From NCBI RefSeq assembly GCF_900119915.1, contig NZ_LT635455.1, forward strand, positions 1,240,001 through 1,304,000: a stretch of 64,000 nt of DNA, read 5' to 3'. The notes beneath the pieces were generated by a model. It did no database searches. It had not been told where the DNA came from and was given only the letters and a program-made list of their open reading frames with translations. The stretch is from Olsenella timonensis. Lineage in GTDB: Bacteria > Actinomycetota > Coriobacteriia > Coriobacteriales > Atopobiaceae. Below are positions 24,778 through 35,389 of the stretch, piece after piece (the first letter of the stretch is position 1; every line of letters starts with the position of its first letter). Both the position numbers and the translations under genes were made by a program.

Positions 24778-26517
24778 ATGTCGGTCGTCCTCTCACATAC
24801 CACGGCGCTCGAGGCCCTCAGGAGCAGGGCGGCAGAGCCCCTGCTCGAGCGCGGCGTGCGCGCGGGCGTGTCGGTTCCCGACTCCCCGCCCACCGCCGCG
24901 GAGCTCAGGGGGGCGCTCGAGCGCTGCCCCGGGCTCACTGCCCCGCTCCACGTCGTCGCCTCACGCCGGGGCGGCGCCCCGGCGGGGCTCGCGGTCGTGC
25001 ATGCCACGCGGGTCCCCCTCCCCGACGGCTCCGTCATCCGGCTCGCCGACGGCCTCTGGTGCTCCGCGCCCGAGCAGGTCCTCGTCCAGATGGCGCCCTC
25101 GCTCACGCGCCTGGAGCTCGTCTTCCTTCTCGGCGAGCTCCTGGGCACCTACGCCATCGCGCCCGACCGCGCGGAGGGGGCGCTCCGGAGGGAGGCGCCC
25201 GTCACGAGCCGGGCCCGCGTCCTCGCCCACCTCAATGCGCTCGGGCCCGTCCCCGGAACCGCGCAGGTGCGATCTGCGCTCGAGCTCGCCTGCGAGAACT
25301 CTGCGTCACCCGACGAGACGCGCCTCTCGATGCGCCTCGGGCTCAGGCCGGCGTTGGGCGGATACAACCTGCGCGTCCTTTCCATGAGCACTCCGACCGA
25401 GGTCGCGCGCGTCAGGTCGAGGCTCGAGCCCGGCGTGAGGATGCCCGACGTCCTGATCGGAACGATGAGCGCGAACGCGCCCTTCTCCGGCGTGTCCTTC
25501 GACTGCACCGGCGACGCCCCCGCGACGCCTCGGGACGTCGAGCGCGAGGCGCGCCGCCAGGACGAGATGCTCGCGGTCAACTTCAGGCACTACGCCCTCC
25601 CCAAGGCCCGCTACGACGACCTCGACCACATGGACGACGTCGTCGCGCGGGCGAGGGTCGACCTCGGCCTCGGCCAGCCGCACCTCACGCGCGACGAGGC
25701 GGCCCGCAGGAGGGCGCGCCGCGCGTGGCTGCGCGACGAGCTCGAGCTCATCGACGGCGTGCGATGGGACGGTCGCGAGCGCGAGGCGCTAGCGCTCGAT
25801 CGGGCGCATCGAGACGCCCTCGACGACGAGGCTCGCCCCGCCGACGATCAGATAGGCGGCGATCACGTAGCCGATCACCACGCCCGAGAACGCCGGCATC
25901 AGCAGGAACGCGACGCCGCAGACGACGTTGAGCACGCCCGTGAACGTGGTGAGGCCGGAGTCGGGCAGGCCGAAGTAGCGCATCCGTCGCGCGTAGGTGA
26001 TGCGCTCGGCGCCGGAGATGATGAACAGGAACGCCAGCAGGAAGACGACCGTGCCGGCCGTGAGATAGGCGGGCAGCGCGAGCAGCATCACGCCGAGAAG
26101 GGCGTTCAGCACGCCCATCACGAGCATCGTGGGGCTGCGGAAGAGCTCGGGCGTCCGCGCGTACGAGACGGTCTCGCCGATGCCGCCGGCGATGAGCGCC
26201 GCCGCGACGACGCCCTGGATGAGGGCGTAGATGCTCAGGGGGGCCACCGCACTCGCGATGCCCGCCAGGACGAGAAGGACGCCGATCACGATGGTCCACG
26301 TGCGCGTGCGGCGAACGCTCGCGTTCCAGCGCTCGACGAAGTCGCCGACGTGGTCGAAGTCAGAGTTGAACCGATCCATGAGATTCCTTTCGGGAAAACG
26401 GCCCGGACGACCCGGGCCGGCTCTACTCTTCTTCTGCCCAAAGCTGATGGCGGGAGCCCGCCCTTTCAGAAACGGCGCAATCGCCACAGCACCGCCACAT
26501 CGCTGTCAGGAACCTGA
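24778..26517 (+). CDS. AbiEi-like protein with nuclease-like C-terminus; reading frame runs on antisense to the next gene
   Basis: The first ~335 residues (to about 25788) resemble a protein type common in this bacterial group and in the 348-residue protein at 52541-53587. They comprise an LHVVAS strand with a basic/histidine segment, a promoter-type GSVIRLADGLWCSAPEQVLVQ core, ASPDET, then a Vsr/DUF559-like tail (FDCTGD). Such proteins are usually annotated as AbiEi-type antitoxins or unknown; function here is not established. No stop occurs in frame until 26517, so the nominal 579-residue product would run through the whole antisense of the DUF308 gene. A one-base shift would stop it at TAG 25790-25792. 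A lost stop, frameshift or sequencing error is likely. Confidence 0.5.
   Translation: MSVVLSHTTALEALRSRAAEPLLERGVRAGVSVPDSPPTAAELRGALERCPGLTAPLHVVASRRGGAPAGLAVVHATRVPLPDGSVIRLADGLWCSAPEQVLVQMAPSLTRLELVFLLGELLGTYAIAPDRAEGALRREAPVTSRARVLAHLNALGPVPGTAQVRSALELACENSASPDETRLSMRLGLRPALGGYNLRVLSMSTPTEVARVRSRLEPGVRMPDVLIGTMSANAPFSGVSFDCTGDAPATPRDVEREARRQDEMLAVNFRHYALPKARYDDLDHMDDVVARARVDLGLGQPHLTRDEAARRRARRAWLRDELELIDGVRWDGREREALALDRAHRDALDDEARPADDQIGGDHVADHHARERRHQQERDAADDVEHARERGEAGVGQAEVAHPSRVGDALGAGDDEQERQQEDDRAGREIGGQREQHHAEKGVQHAHHEHRGAAEELGRPRVRDGLADAAGDERRRDDALDEGVDAQGGHRTRDARQDEKDADHDGPRARAANARVPALDEVADVVEVRVEPIHEIPFGKTARTTRAGSTLLLPKADGGSPPFQKRRNRHSTATSLSGT
25789..26379 (-). CDS. HdeD/DUF308 family membrane protein
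   Basis: A 196-residue protein with six evenly spaced hydrophobic helices after a hydrophilic start. It is built of repeated short-helix pairs (for example TIVIGVLLVLAGIAS and GVLNALLGVMLLALP), which is the DUF308/HdeD pattern. Some relatives are linked to acid resistance; that is not demonstrated here. The ATG at 26379 follows AAAGGAATCTC and is preferred to upstream in-frame starts that cross a terminator. It overlaps the run-on frame on the plus strand, and the membrane-protein composition shows this strand is the real gene. Confidence 0.85.
   Translation of the reverse strand: MDRFNSDFDHVGDFVERWNASVRRTRTWTIVIGVLLVLAGIASAVAPLSIYALIQGVVAAALIAGGIGETVSYARTPELFRSPTMLVMGVLNALLGVMLLALPAYLTAGTVVFLLAFLFIISGAERITYARRMRYFGLPDSGLTTFTGVLNVVCGVAFLLMPAFSGVVIGYVIAAYLIVGGASLVVEGVSMRPIER
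26395..26418 (-). terminator. Intrinsic terminator between ubiB and the DUF308 gene
   Basis: Read on the minus strand, a GGCCCGG/CCGGGCC stem with a 5-base loop is followed by GTTTTCCC. It follows the ubiB stop and ends about 16 bases before the DUF308 start, so it either terminates the ubiB operon or attenuates DUF308. A second hairpin (GGCGGG and CCCGCC) lies around 26449-26462. Confidence 0.6.
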
Positions 26518-26529
26518 GGACAGGAGACG

Positions 26530-28317
<1,788 letters not shown>

Positions 28318-28326
28318 GCCTCGTAC

Positions 28327-28674
28327 CTACTCGGCGTCCGCCGCATCCCCGTCGGCGTCCTCGACGTCGACCTTGACGGAGGCCGCGTCGAGCTCGGCGG
28401 ACATCGCGGCGACCTTCTCGGCGAAGGCGGCGCGCTCCTCGGCGGTCATGGACGAGAGCCGCGCGCGCAGGGCGGTGTCGGAGGTGTTCTCGACGACCTC
28501 CTTGACCTTGTGCGTGAGCTCCTGGTTGAGCGTCTTGCCCTGCTCGACCGTGAGCTCGCCCTTCTTCACGAACTCCTCGACGACCTCCTGGGTCCTCTCG
28601 GCCCCCGTCGCCACGGCACCGACGCCGGCAAGAAACATCTTGCGCAGGCCCTCGGTCAGGTCAAAGTCAGCCAT
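28327..28674 (-). CDS. Phasin-like small helical protein
   Basis: A 115-residue protein that begins with an amphipathic LRKMFLAGVGAVATGAER segment and continues as a long coiled-coil-like helix (KKGELTVEQGKTLNQELTHKVKEV) with an acidic, alanine-rich tail. This resembles granule-associated phasin/PhaF-like proteins that often sit next to ABC1-kinase genes. No polyhydroxyalkanoate genes are seen, so granule binding is doubtful; membrane association or a chaperone-like role for the UbiB partner is an inference. It is 9 bp upstream of ubiB. Confidence 0.7.
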   Translation of the reverse strand: MADFDLTEGLRKMFLAGVGAVATGAERTQEVVEEFVKKGELTVEQGKTLNQELTHKVKEVVENTSDTALRARLSSMTAEERAAFAEKVAAMSAELDAASVKVDVEDADGDAADAE

Positions 28675-28780
28675 GTCCGCTCCCTTCGTCTCGTGGGCAC
28701 GACTCGCCCCATGCTCACACTTCTACCCACGACGCGTCGCGGCTACTCGCCGAACGCGACGAGCGGCGCCACGAGCGCGC

Positions 28781-29446
28781 TCACATGCCGAGAAGGACGC
28801 GACCCAGCTCCCGCACGGTGCCCGCGCAGACGAGGGCGCCCGCGCCCATGAGCTCCTCCGTCGTGCCGGTCCCCCCGTAGGTGACGCCCACGCAGGCGAC
28901 CCCGCACGCACGCGCGGCGTCGACGTCGTGGTGGCGGTCGCCGACCATGACGGCGTCACGGGGGTCCACGCCCAGCTCGCTCAGGACGCGACCGACGAGC
29001 GCCGCCTTGTCCGACTCCGCGTCGCTCCCCTTGCCGAGAGCAACGTCAAAGAGGTCGGTGATGCCGTTGTCTGCGAGCGCGCGCTCGACCATGGCCATCT
29101 GCTTGGACGAGGCGACGGCGGTGAGGCGCCCCGCAGAGCGCAGGCGGCGCAGGAGCTCGGCGACGCCGTCGAAGAGCGGCCACGCCGCGGCGCCGATGCC
29201 CCGATAGATCGCCCGGTACTCCGCCGTGATCTGGGCGGCCTCCGCCTCCGAGAAACCGTAGACGAGCGAGTATGCCTGCGGGAAGGGCGGGCCCACGAGG
29301 CGCGTGAGGTCGCCCATCGTCTCCTCGGTGAGTCCGTGGTCGAGAAGCACCGTGCGCGCCGTGCTCACGATCGACGGCACGGTGTCGGCCAGCGTGCCGT
29401 CGAAGTCAAAGATCACGAGCCTGCTGTCAGAGACGTCACCTGCCAT
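28781..29446 (-). CDS. HAD hydrolase, phosphoglycolate phosphatase-like
   Basis: A 221-residue HAD-superfamily phosphatase of the Gph/PpaX type. Motif I is FDFDGTLADT (nucleophile Asp near 14), followed by a helical C1 cap; motif II is VASSK, and motifs III/IV are seen as DKAALVGRVL and MVGDRHHDV. The usual substrates are phosphoglycolate, pyrophosphate or sugar phosphates, and the sequence alone does not decide. It is the first gene upstream of the phasin-ubiB pair, with about 100 bp between. Confidence 0.85.
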   Translation of the reverse strand: MAGDVSDSRLVIFDFDGTLADTVPSIVSTARTVLLDHGLTEETMGDLTRLVGPPFPQAYSLVYGFSEAEAAQITAEYRAIYRGIGAAAWPLFDGVAELLRRLRSAGRLTAVASSKQMAMVERALADNGITDLFDVALGKGSDAESDKAALVGRVLSELGVDPRDAVMVGDRHHDVDAARACGVACVGVTYGGTGTTEELMGAGALVCAGTVRELGRVLLGM

Positions 29447-29560
29447 GTGCTCCCCCCTTCGTGGACCGCCTCAAGGGTACCACGTGAGCCGGGGGAGGGC
29501 GCACGGGCGGGAGCGGCCGCGGGCGGGGTATGATGGTCCCGTCAACCGAACGGAGGACCC

Positions 29561-30841
29561 ATGCACGTCGAGCCAATAACCTGCTACCGACCGCGTCCCG
29601 AGCGCGCCGCCGAGTTCGCGGCGCCGCCCTACGACGTCTTCGACCGCCTCGGCGCCCGGGCCTACGTCGAGGCGCACCCGACGTCCTTCCTCGCCATCGA
29701 CCGGCCCGAGACGGCGTTTCCCCCCGACCACGACCCCTGTTCCGCAGAGGTCTACGCCCGCGCCCACGACCTGCTTGCCGAGCGCGTCTCCGACGGGACG
29801 CTGCTGCGGGACGGGACCCCGTGCTTCTACCTCTGGCGCCTGCGAGCCGCGGGCCACGAGCAGACCGGCATCGTCGGGGCCTTCTCGATCGACGACTACA
29901 CCAACGGCGTCATCCGCCGCCACGAGCTCACCCGGCCGGAGAAGGTGGAGGACCGTGCGCGCCACATCGCCGCGACCTGCTGCCAGACGGGCCCCGCGCT
30001 GCTCGCCTACCGCGACAACCCCGTGCTCGAGGCGCTCGTCGAGGCCGCGACCGCCGCAGACCCCCTCTACGAGCTCACGGACGAGGACGGCGTGGAGCAC
30101 GCTGTCTGGCGCGTGGCGCGACCCGCCGCCGTGGAGTCGCTGCGCCTCATGCTGGAGCACGTCGGCCGCGCCTACATCGCCGACGGTCACCACCGCGTCG
30201 CCGCGGCAGAGCGCATATGCCGGGAGACGCGCACCGACGAGGGGGACCGCTGCAGCGGGGCCGAGGCGTACAACTTCTTCCTCGGCGTCCTCTTCCCCGC
30301 GAGCCAGCTCTCCGTCCTGCCCTACGACCGCCTCGTCTCCGACGCGAACGGCCTCTCCGAGGACGCGCTCGTCGCCGCGCTCGAGGACCGGGGCGTCCTC
30401 GTGGGGCCGCGCCGCCGGGAGCCCGTCTGCGCCGCGCCCGGCAGGGTCGGCATGTTCTCGTTCGGCGCCTGGCGCGAGCTCGCGTTCGAGGGCCCGCTGC
30501 CCGACGACCCGGCCGCCTCACTCGACGCGACGCTTCTGCAGGACCGCGCGATCGGCCCCGTGCTCGGCGTCGCGAACCCCACGGACGACCCCCGCATCTC
30601 GTTCGTCGGCGGCACGGACGCCGCGGGGCTCGAGCGGCGCGCGGGCGCGGGCGGCGTGGCCTTTTCCCTGCACCCCGCGTCGGTCGCCCAGGTCATGGAC
30701 GTCGCCGACGCCGGGCTCACCATGCCGCCCAAGTCGACGTGGTTCTCCCCCAAGCTTCTGAGCGGCCTCTTCGTGCGCCGCATCAACCACCGCGAGTCCA
30801 TCATCGACGGTGCGCGCCACGCGATCGAGGGGAATAAGTAG
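29561..30841 (+). CDS. DUF1015 family protein
   Basis: A 426-residue protein of the DUF1015 family, recognisable from the APPYDVF start, the FYLWRL strand, RHELTRPEKVEDRARHI, the IADGHHRVAAA motif in the middle and PPKSTWFSPKLLSGL near the end. The family is conserved and often near serine or energy-metabolism genes, but its biochemical function is unknown. The ATG follows GGAGGACCC. A downstream gene of unknown function starts 42 bp later on the same strand. Confidence 0.88.
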   Translation: MHVEPITCYRPRPERAAEFAAPPYDVFDRLGARAYVEAHPTSFLAIDRPETAFPPDHDPCSAEVYARAHDLLAERVSDGTLLRDGTPCFYLWRLRAAGHEQTGIVGAFSIDDYTNGVIRRHELTRPEKVEDRARHIAATCCQTGPALLAYRDNPVLEALVEAATAADPLYELTDEDGVEHAVWRVARPAAVESLRLMLEHVGRAYIADGHHRVAAAERICRETRTDEGDRCSGAEAYNFFLGVLFPASQLSVLPYDRLVSDANGLSEDALVAALEDRGVLVGPRRREPVCAAPGRVGMFSFGAWRELAFEGPLPDDPAASLDATLLQDRAIGPVLGVANPTDDPRISFVGGTDAAGLERRAGAGGVAFSLHPASVAQVMDVADAGLTMPPKSTWFSPKLLSGLFVRRINHRESIIDGARHAIEGNK

Positions 30842-30883
30842 GAAGAGAAAGGAAGAGGGAGACGGACGCGCGGGGGAGGTGCC

Positions 30884-33109
30884 ATGAGCGAGGAGGAGAG
30901 GGACGAGGGGCACGGCAGGCTCGGCAGGCTCTTCGCCGCGCTCGTCGGCACCGAGGCTGACGGAACGGCGCCCGCGGGCGGCTCGGACGGCGCCCCGGCG
31001 CTTCCCGGCGCCCCGGAGCAGCCCTCCCGCCTCGACCTCGACGCCCTCTCCCAGACGCTCGCCGCCTCCGCCAACCCCCTGCTCGTGCTGCGGCGCTTCG
31101 TCGCCGACGTTCGCGAGCGAACCGAGAGCGCCGCGTCCGGGACCTCCCCGTGCACGCTCGAGACCTACCTCGCCGAGCGGCTCGAGGAGGCGGGCGTCGG
31201 CGAGGCCGGCGCCGGGGCCGCGCCCGCGGTCAGGGTGGTCCGGCCGCGCACCTCGGGCCTCTTCTACCTGCGCATAGATGACGACGAGGTCGCCTATCCC
31301 GCCAAGCTGTGCGTGCTGCGCATCGAGGCCTCGCTCAACTTCGCCCTGCTGGCCACCCGCTCCCTGGAGGACCCCGACGCCGCCTCCGTCGAGGACCTCG
31401 TGCGCCTCGAGGCCCGCTGCGCGCGCTCGACCGTAGCACAGGCCCCTCACCTCGCCCGTCGCCGCGAGACGCCCGCCCGCGGGGAGTGGGAGGTGCGCCG
31501 CGCCCTCTCCGAGGCGATCGAGTCCGCCCGCCTCCCCTACCGCCTCACCGCCCGCTTCCGCGTCAACACCGCCGGCCGGCTCGCCGCCTTCGAGATAGAC
31601 CTCGTGCCTCCCCGCATCTGGCCCGCCACCGCGCACGTGGACGGCCTCGGCGTCGTCTCCGCCACCTCCGAGATGCGCCGGCGCGCGGCGAGCGACTACA
31701 ACCTGCGGCTGGGCGTCCTTCTCGCCGCCTATGCGCTGCTCGTCGCCCCGGAGCTCGACGAGGTCTGGGTCGCCGGCGTCGAGGACGGGCCCACGAGCCA
31801 CGTCTGCCGCTACTCCGCGCGCCTCACGCGCTCCCTGGTCGAGGGCGTCGACCTCGAGGGCCCGCTCGACGTGTGGGCGCTCATGCGCGCCGCGGGCGCC
31901 TCGATGGACGAGCGCAACCTCACGCTCGCGCCCGTGCGCCAGGGCTTCTCGCTCGACGACGAGCGCCTCTGCCCCGCGCGCCGCTGGGACCCGGTCGAGC
32001 TCTCGGACGCCCGCCTCACGCCCGGTCCCGCTCACGAGCTGGGCGCCGAGCGCGTGCGCGACCTCGGGATCGACGAGGCGGCGGCACGTCGCCGCGCCGC
32101 CGACGAGCTCGCGCGGCACCTGGGAGCGTCGACCGAGCAGAACGTGCGCGCGCTGCTCGCCGCCTGCGACGGCGCGCCGGACGACGTCCGCGAGGCCGCC
32201 CTGCGCTGCGTCGGCGAGCTCATCGACGGGACGCTCGAGGACGAGGCGACCTCCATCATGGACGCCCTCGTCGGCGGCGGCCCGCTCACGCGGGGCGTCG
32301 ACCGGGCGCGGGAGGCCTTCTACGCGCGCGACGTCGAGCTCGCCGAGCGTCGCGCCCGCGAGGCCGTCGAAGACGCCGACGCCGCCGGCGCCCATGCCGA
32401 CGCCGACGGCGTCGCCTGGCGCTCGTTCTCGACCTACGCAGACCGCGCGCTCTACAACCGCCTCGTGGCGCCCGCGGGGGAGACGTGCCGGCTCGTGCCG
32501 GACGCCTACCTCGAGGGGCACCTGATCGTCTCCGCCTGCGCCCTCGCGCGCGGCGACCTTGGCGAGGCGGTCGCGCACGCGCGGCTCGCGCGCGAGGTGG
32601 CGCCGCTCTCCGCGCAGGCGAGCCTGCACCTCGCGCAGTGCCTCGAGGCGGCCGGCAGGGCGCGCGAGGCCGGCGACGAGCTGCGCAGGCTCCTGTCGCT
32701 CGCGCACGACCCCGAGTCCGTCGGCCTCGGCTACCTGCGCATGGCGCAGCTCCAGTGGCAGGAGGGGCATGTGCTGGCCGCCCAGGCATGCTACCAGCTC
32801 GCGTGCGCGCGCCTCGGGGCACCCGTGCTCGTGGCGGGCCTCGCGGTGGTCGCGCTCATCGGCCAAGTGGGGGGCGCGACGGAGGCGTCGCTCACGGCCG
32901 AGCAGGTCGAGCGCGCGCTGCGCGCGGAGGACATCCCGCTCGCGCCCACCGAGGAGGTCGGGACGGCGCTCATGGAGGCGAGCCGCGCCGCCGTGGACGC
33001 CGAGCTCTTCGGCGTGAGCCGCGACGTGGTCCGCTCGCTCTGCTCCGTCCTGCGCGACGACGTCCTCTTTGGCGTGCTCCGCTCGCTCGAGGACGAGCCG
33101 GACCGATGA
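30884..33109 (+). CDS. Large hypothetical protein with TPR-like C-terminal half
   Basis: A 741-residue soluble protein not recognised as a known family. After a charged 45-residue start, residues about 60-380 form an alpha/beta region with repeated AxFEIDL, VDGLGVVSATSEM and DEVWVAGVED motifs. Residues about 400-740 are mostly helical and resemble tetratricopeptide repeats (LARGDLGEAVAHARLAREVAPLSAQASLHLAQCLEAAGR is the clearest). There is no signal peptide or membrane segment. Its stop overlaps the start of the HAD gene (ATGA), so the two products are probably made together. Confidence 0.7.
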   Translation: MSEEERDEGHGRLGRLFAALVGTEADGTAPAGGSDGAPALPGAPEQPSRLDLDALSQTLAASANPLLVLRRFVADVRERTESAASGTSPCTLETYLAERLEEAGVGEAGAGAAPAVRVVRPRTSGLFYLRIDDDEVAYPAKLCVLRIEASLNFALLATRSLEDPDAASVEDLVRLEARCARSTVAQAPHLARRRETPARGEWEVRRALSEAIESARLPYRLTARFRVNTAGRLAAFEIDLVPPRIWPATAHVDGLGVVSATSEMRRRAASDYNLRLGVLLAAYALLVAPELDEVWVAGVEDGPTSHVCRYSARLTRSLVEGVDLEGPLDVWALMRAAGASMDERNLTLAPVRQGFSLDDERLCPARRWDPVELSDARLTPGPAHELGAERVRDLGIDEAAARRRAADELARHLGASTEQNVRALLAACDGAPDDVREAALRCVGELIDGTLEDEATSIMDALVGGGPLTRGVDRAREAFYARDVELAERRAREAVEDADAAGAHADADGVAWRSFSTYADRALYNRLVAPAGETCRLVPDAYLEGHLIVSACALARGDLGEAVAHARLAREVAPLSAQASLHLAQCLEAAGRAREAGDELRRLLSLAHDPESVGLGYLRMAQLQWQEGHVLAAQACYQLACARLGAPVLVAGLAVVALIGQVGGATEASLTAEQVERALRAEDIPLAPTEEVGTALMEASRAAVDAELFGVSRDVVRSLCSVLRDDVLFGVLRSLEDEPDR

Positions 33110-33777
33110 GCGAGGCTCCGCGCGCGAGCCTCTGGCCCCCGTCCTTCTCGGCAGCGATCTTTGACTTCGACGGGACGCTCGCCGATACGTGGCGCATCTG
33201 GAGGCGGGTCGACGAGATCTTCTTCGCCACGCGGGGACTCCCCTTTGACGAGGACGCCTCGGCCACGCTCGCGACGCTCGGCTTTGCCGCGGGCGCCCGA
33301 TGGTGCGTCGAGCGCTACCGGCTGCGCGACGAGGTGGCCGACATCGTGGACGAGTGGAACCGGCTGGGCGCCGCGCTCTACGAGAGCGAGGTGCGCCTCC
33401 GACCCGGCGCCGAGGAGTACCTCGGCGCGCTGAGGGCGCGCGGAATCCGCTGCGCGCTGGCCACCACCAACGACCGACACGTGCTCGGCGCGATGCGCCA
33501 CGTGGACGTGGACGCGCTCTTCGAGGCGGTTGTCTGCGGGCCCGAGGTCGCGCGCGGGAAGGACCACCCCGACATCTACCTAGAGGCGGCGAGGCGGCTG
33601 GGGGCCGCCCCCTCAGACTGCGTCGTCTTCGAGGACATCCTGCCCGGGGTGCTCTCCGCGTCGCGGGCGGGCATGTCCACCGTGGCCGTGGCGAGCGCGG
33701 ACCCCCGCCAGCCCGAGGCCGAGCTGCGGCGCGTCGCGGACCTGTGGATCGGGGGCTGGGAGGAGATCCTCGGGTGA
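33106..33777 (+). CDS. HAD-superfamily phosphatase
   Basis: A 223-residue HAD hydrolase. IFDFDGTLADT near residue 18 provides the nucleophile and acid/base Asp pair, ATTND is motif II, ARGKDHPDIYLEAARRLGA supplies the motif III Lys, and VFEDILPGV is motif IV. A four-helix cap sits between motifs I and II, as in beta-phosphoglucomutase/phosphoglycolate phosphatases. The ATG overlaps the previous stop by 4 bp, tying it to the TPR-like protein. The substrate is unknown. Confidence 0.85.
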   Translation: MSEAPRASLWPPSFSAAIFDFDGTLADTWRIWRRVDEIFFATRGLPFDEDASATLATLGFAAGARWCVERYRLRDEVADIVDEWNRLGAALYESEVRLRPGAEEYLGALRARGIRCALATTNDRHVLGAMRHVDVDALFEAVVCGPEVARGKDHPDIYLEAARRLGAAPSDCVVFEDILPGVLSASRAGMSTVAVASADPRQPEAELRRVADLWIGGWEEILG

Positions 33778-33781
33778 CGCG

Positions 33782-35149
33782 CTAGGCCAGGAGCACGCGA
33801 CGACTCTCCCAGACGCAGAGCGCCCAGAGTGCGCCGAGGAGCGCGAGGGTCCCCGCGACCGAGAGCGCGGCGATGGAGAGGAACGTCTCGTCGGGCACGC
33901 CGCGCGCGAGCTGGCGCACCAGGGTGAGCCCCACCGCCACGTGCGCGAGCGCCATCGCGACGGGCGGCACGAAGCCGGCCGTGACCTGGTCGCGCACGGA
34001 TGCGCCCAGCTCGCGCTCGCCGGCGCCCAGCTCTCCGAGCACGTCGTAGGCGCGCCTGCCGTCGACGGCCTGGGCGAGCTGGGAGAGGGCGAGCACGGCG
34101 CCCGCCGCCAGGAGGAACGCCTCCCCGTAGAAGATGCCGACGTAGCCGATCGGGGCGAGGCTCGCCTGCGCGAGGACCGCCGAGTCCGCACCGGCGACCG
34201 CGTGCTGACCGACCGAGAAGACGAGCCCCGCGCAGATCATGCACACCGCGCACGCCACGAGCACACATGTGCACGAGAGGGCCTGGCAGCTCGACGAGAC
34301 GCGCCCCTCCAGCTGGCGCAGCGTGAGCGACCGAAGCCCCTCCCAGTAGCGCGCGGAGCGGCGCAGCCGCGCCGGGAGGCGCACCGCGACGAGACGAAAG
34401 ACGAGCGACGTCGCAACGTAGGCCGCCCATCCCATCGGCAGGATCGCGAGCACGAAGAGCCCGGGCATGAAGACGCACGAGCCCCACACCACGACAAGGA
34501 GCAGCGCGGCGAGCGCCGCCTGCGCGCGGGTCGGGCCGCGGCCGGCGAGCAGCAGGCGCTCCGGGGCGCGGTCGTGCCCCACGAGCTCGACGAGCGGGGT
34601 CCTCAGGACGTGGGCGACGGACAGCGCGGCGGCAACGGCCTCGATCGCTGCGAACCAACCGCAGGTGGCAAGGGCTGCCGCCGGTGAGAAGGACCAGGCG
34701 AGCCGCCACGGCACGCCAAAGACGAACGCCGCCACCGCACCGAAGGCCGGAGAGGCGGCGACGCCGAGGGCGACCCCGCCGACGAGTGCCACGACGGCGA
34801 CGAGCGCGCCCTCGGCAAGGAGCAGCGCGGCGAGCGCGGGCGAGCGCATGCCCAGGAGCGCGTACAGCCCGAACTCCCGCGAGCGGCGACGCATGACGAA
34901 GCGGCTCGCGTACGCAGCCAGGACGGCGAAGACGAGCACCACGAAGACCGAGAACGCGCCGGTCACGTCCCGCGCCTTGTGCAGCACCGCAAGCTGGTCG
35001 GCGGTGAGCGGCATCGCGAGCAGGTAGTCGTTCGAGGCGTTGAACGCATAGAGCAGGCAGACGGCCCCCGTGAGCGCGAACAGGTAGACGGCGTAGTCGC
35101 GCGCGCAGCGGGAGACGTTCCCGAGCGCGAGGCGAAGCGTGAGCGGCAT
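33782..35149 (-). CDS. FtsX/BceB-type ABC permease without an adjacent ATPase
   Basis: A 455-residue membrane protein with about ten hydrophobic helices. RRRSREFGLYALLGMRSPALAALLLAEGALVA is the FtsX coupling-helix signature, and the paired-helix layout resembles BceB/YxdM-type permeases but lacks their large extracellular loop. The ATG at 35149 follows GGAAGGAGCCGCCC. Upstream in-frame codons extend into DNA antisense to the XRE gene and are rejected. No ATPase gene flanks it; it may borrow the ATPase encoded at 17184 or 42488, or be a relic. Its stop is 4 bp from the convergent HAD gene. Confidence 0.8.
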   Translation of the reverse strand: MPLTLRLALGNVSRCARDYAVYLFALTGAVCLLYAFNASNDYLLAMPLTADQLAVLHKARDVTGAFSVFVVLVFAVLAAYASRFVMRRRSREFGLYALLGMRSPALAALLLAEGALVAVVALVGGVALGVAASPAFGAVAAFVFGVPWRLAWSFSPAAALATCGWFAAIEAVAAALSVAHVLRTPLVELVGHDRAPERLLLAGRGPTRAQAALAALLLVVVWGSCVFMPGLFVLAILPMGWAAYVATSLVFRLVAVRLPARLRRSARYWEGLRSLTLRQLEGRVSSSCQALSCTCVLVACAVCMICAGLVFSVGQHAVAGADSAVLAQASLAPIGYVGIFYGEAFLLAAGAVLALSQLAQAVDGRRAYDVLGELGAGERELGASVRDQVTAGFVPPVAMALAHVAVGLTLVRQLARGVPDETFLSIAALSVAGTLALLGALWALCVWESRRVLLA

Positions 35150-35241
35150 GGGCGGCTCCTTCCGACGACGGGCGGACGGCACCATGGTCCGCCTCGGCGC
35201 CCGTGCGCGCCATCGAAGGGCCTTGTTGGCAGCTAACGGTA

Positions 35242-35255
35242 TTGCAAGGTTGCAA
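35242..35255. promoter_or_regulatory. Tandem TTGCAA palindromes in a divergent promoter region
   Basis: TTGCAA-GG-TTGCAA (two self-complementary hexamers) lies in the 240-bp gap between the permease (minus) and the XRE regulator (plus). A TTGACA at 35331-35336 may be the regulator's -35, although no well-spaced -10 follows it. An operator role is possible but weakly supported. Confidence 0.3.
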
Positions 35256-35389
35256 CAGACGGAAGGCACTCGCCCCTCGCAAGGCCTGAAGGGGACCCTC
35301 CTGCCCCACGAGCGCCGATGCAAAAGCCTTTTGACAGACACGCTGACGGCGGACTGGCATACTCGACGCATAAGGTGGAAGGAGGCGCC

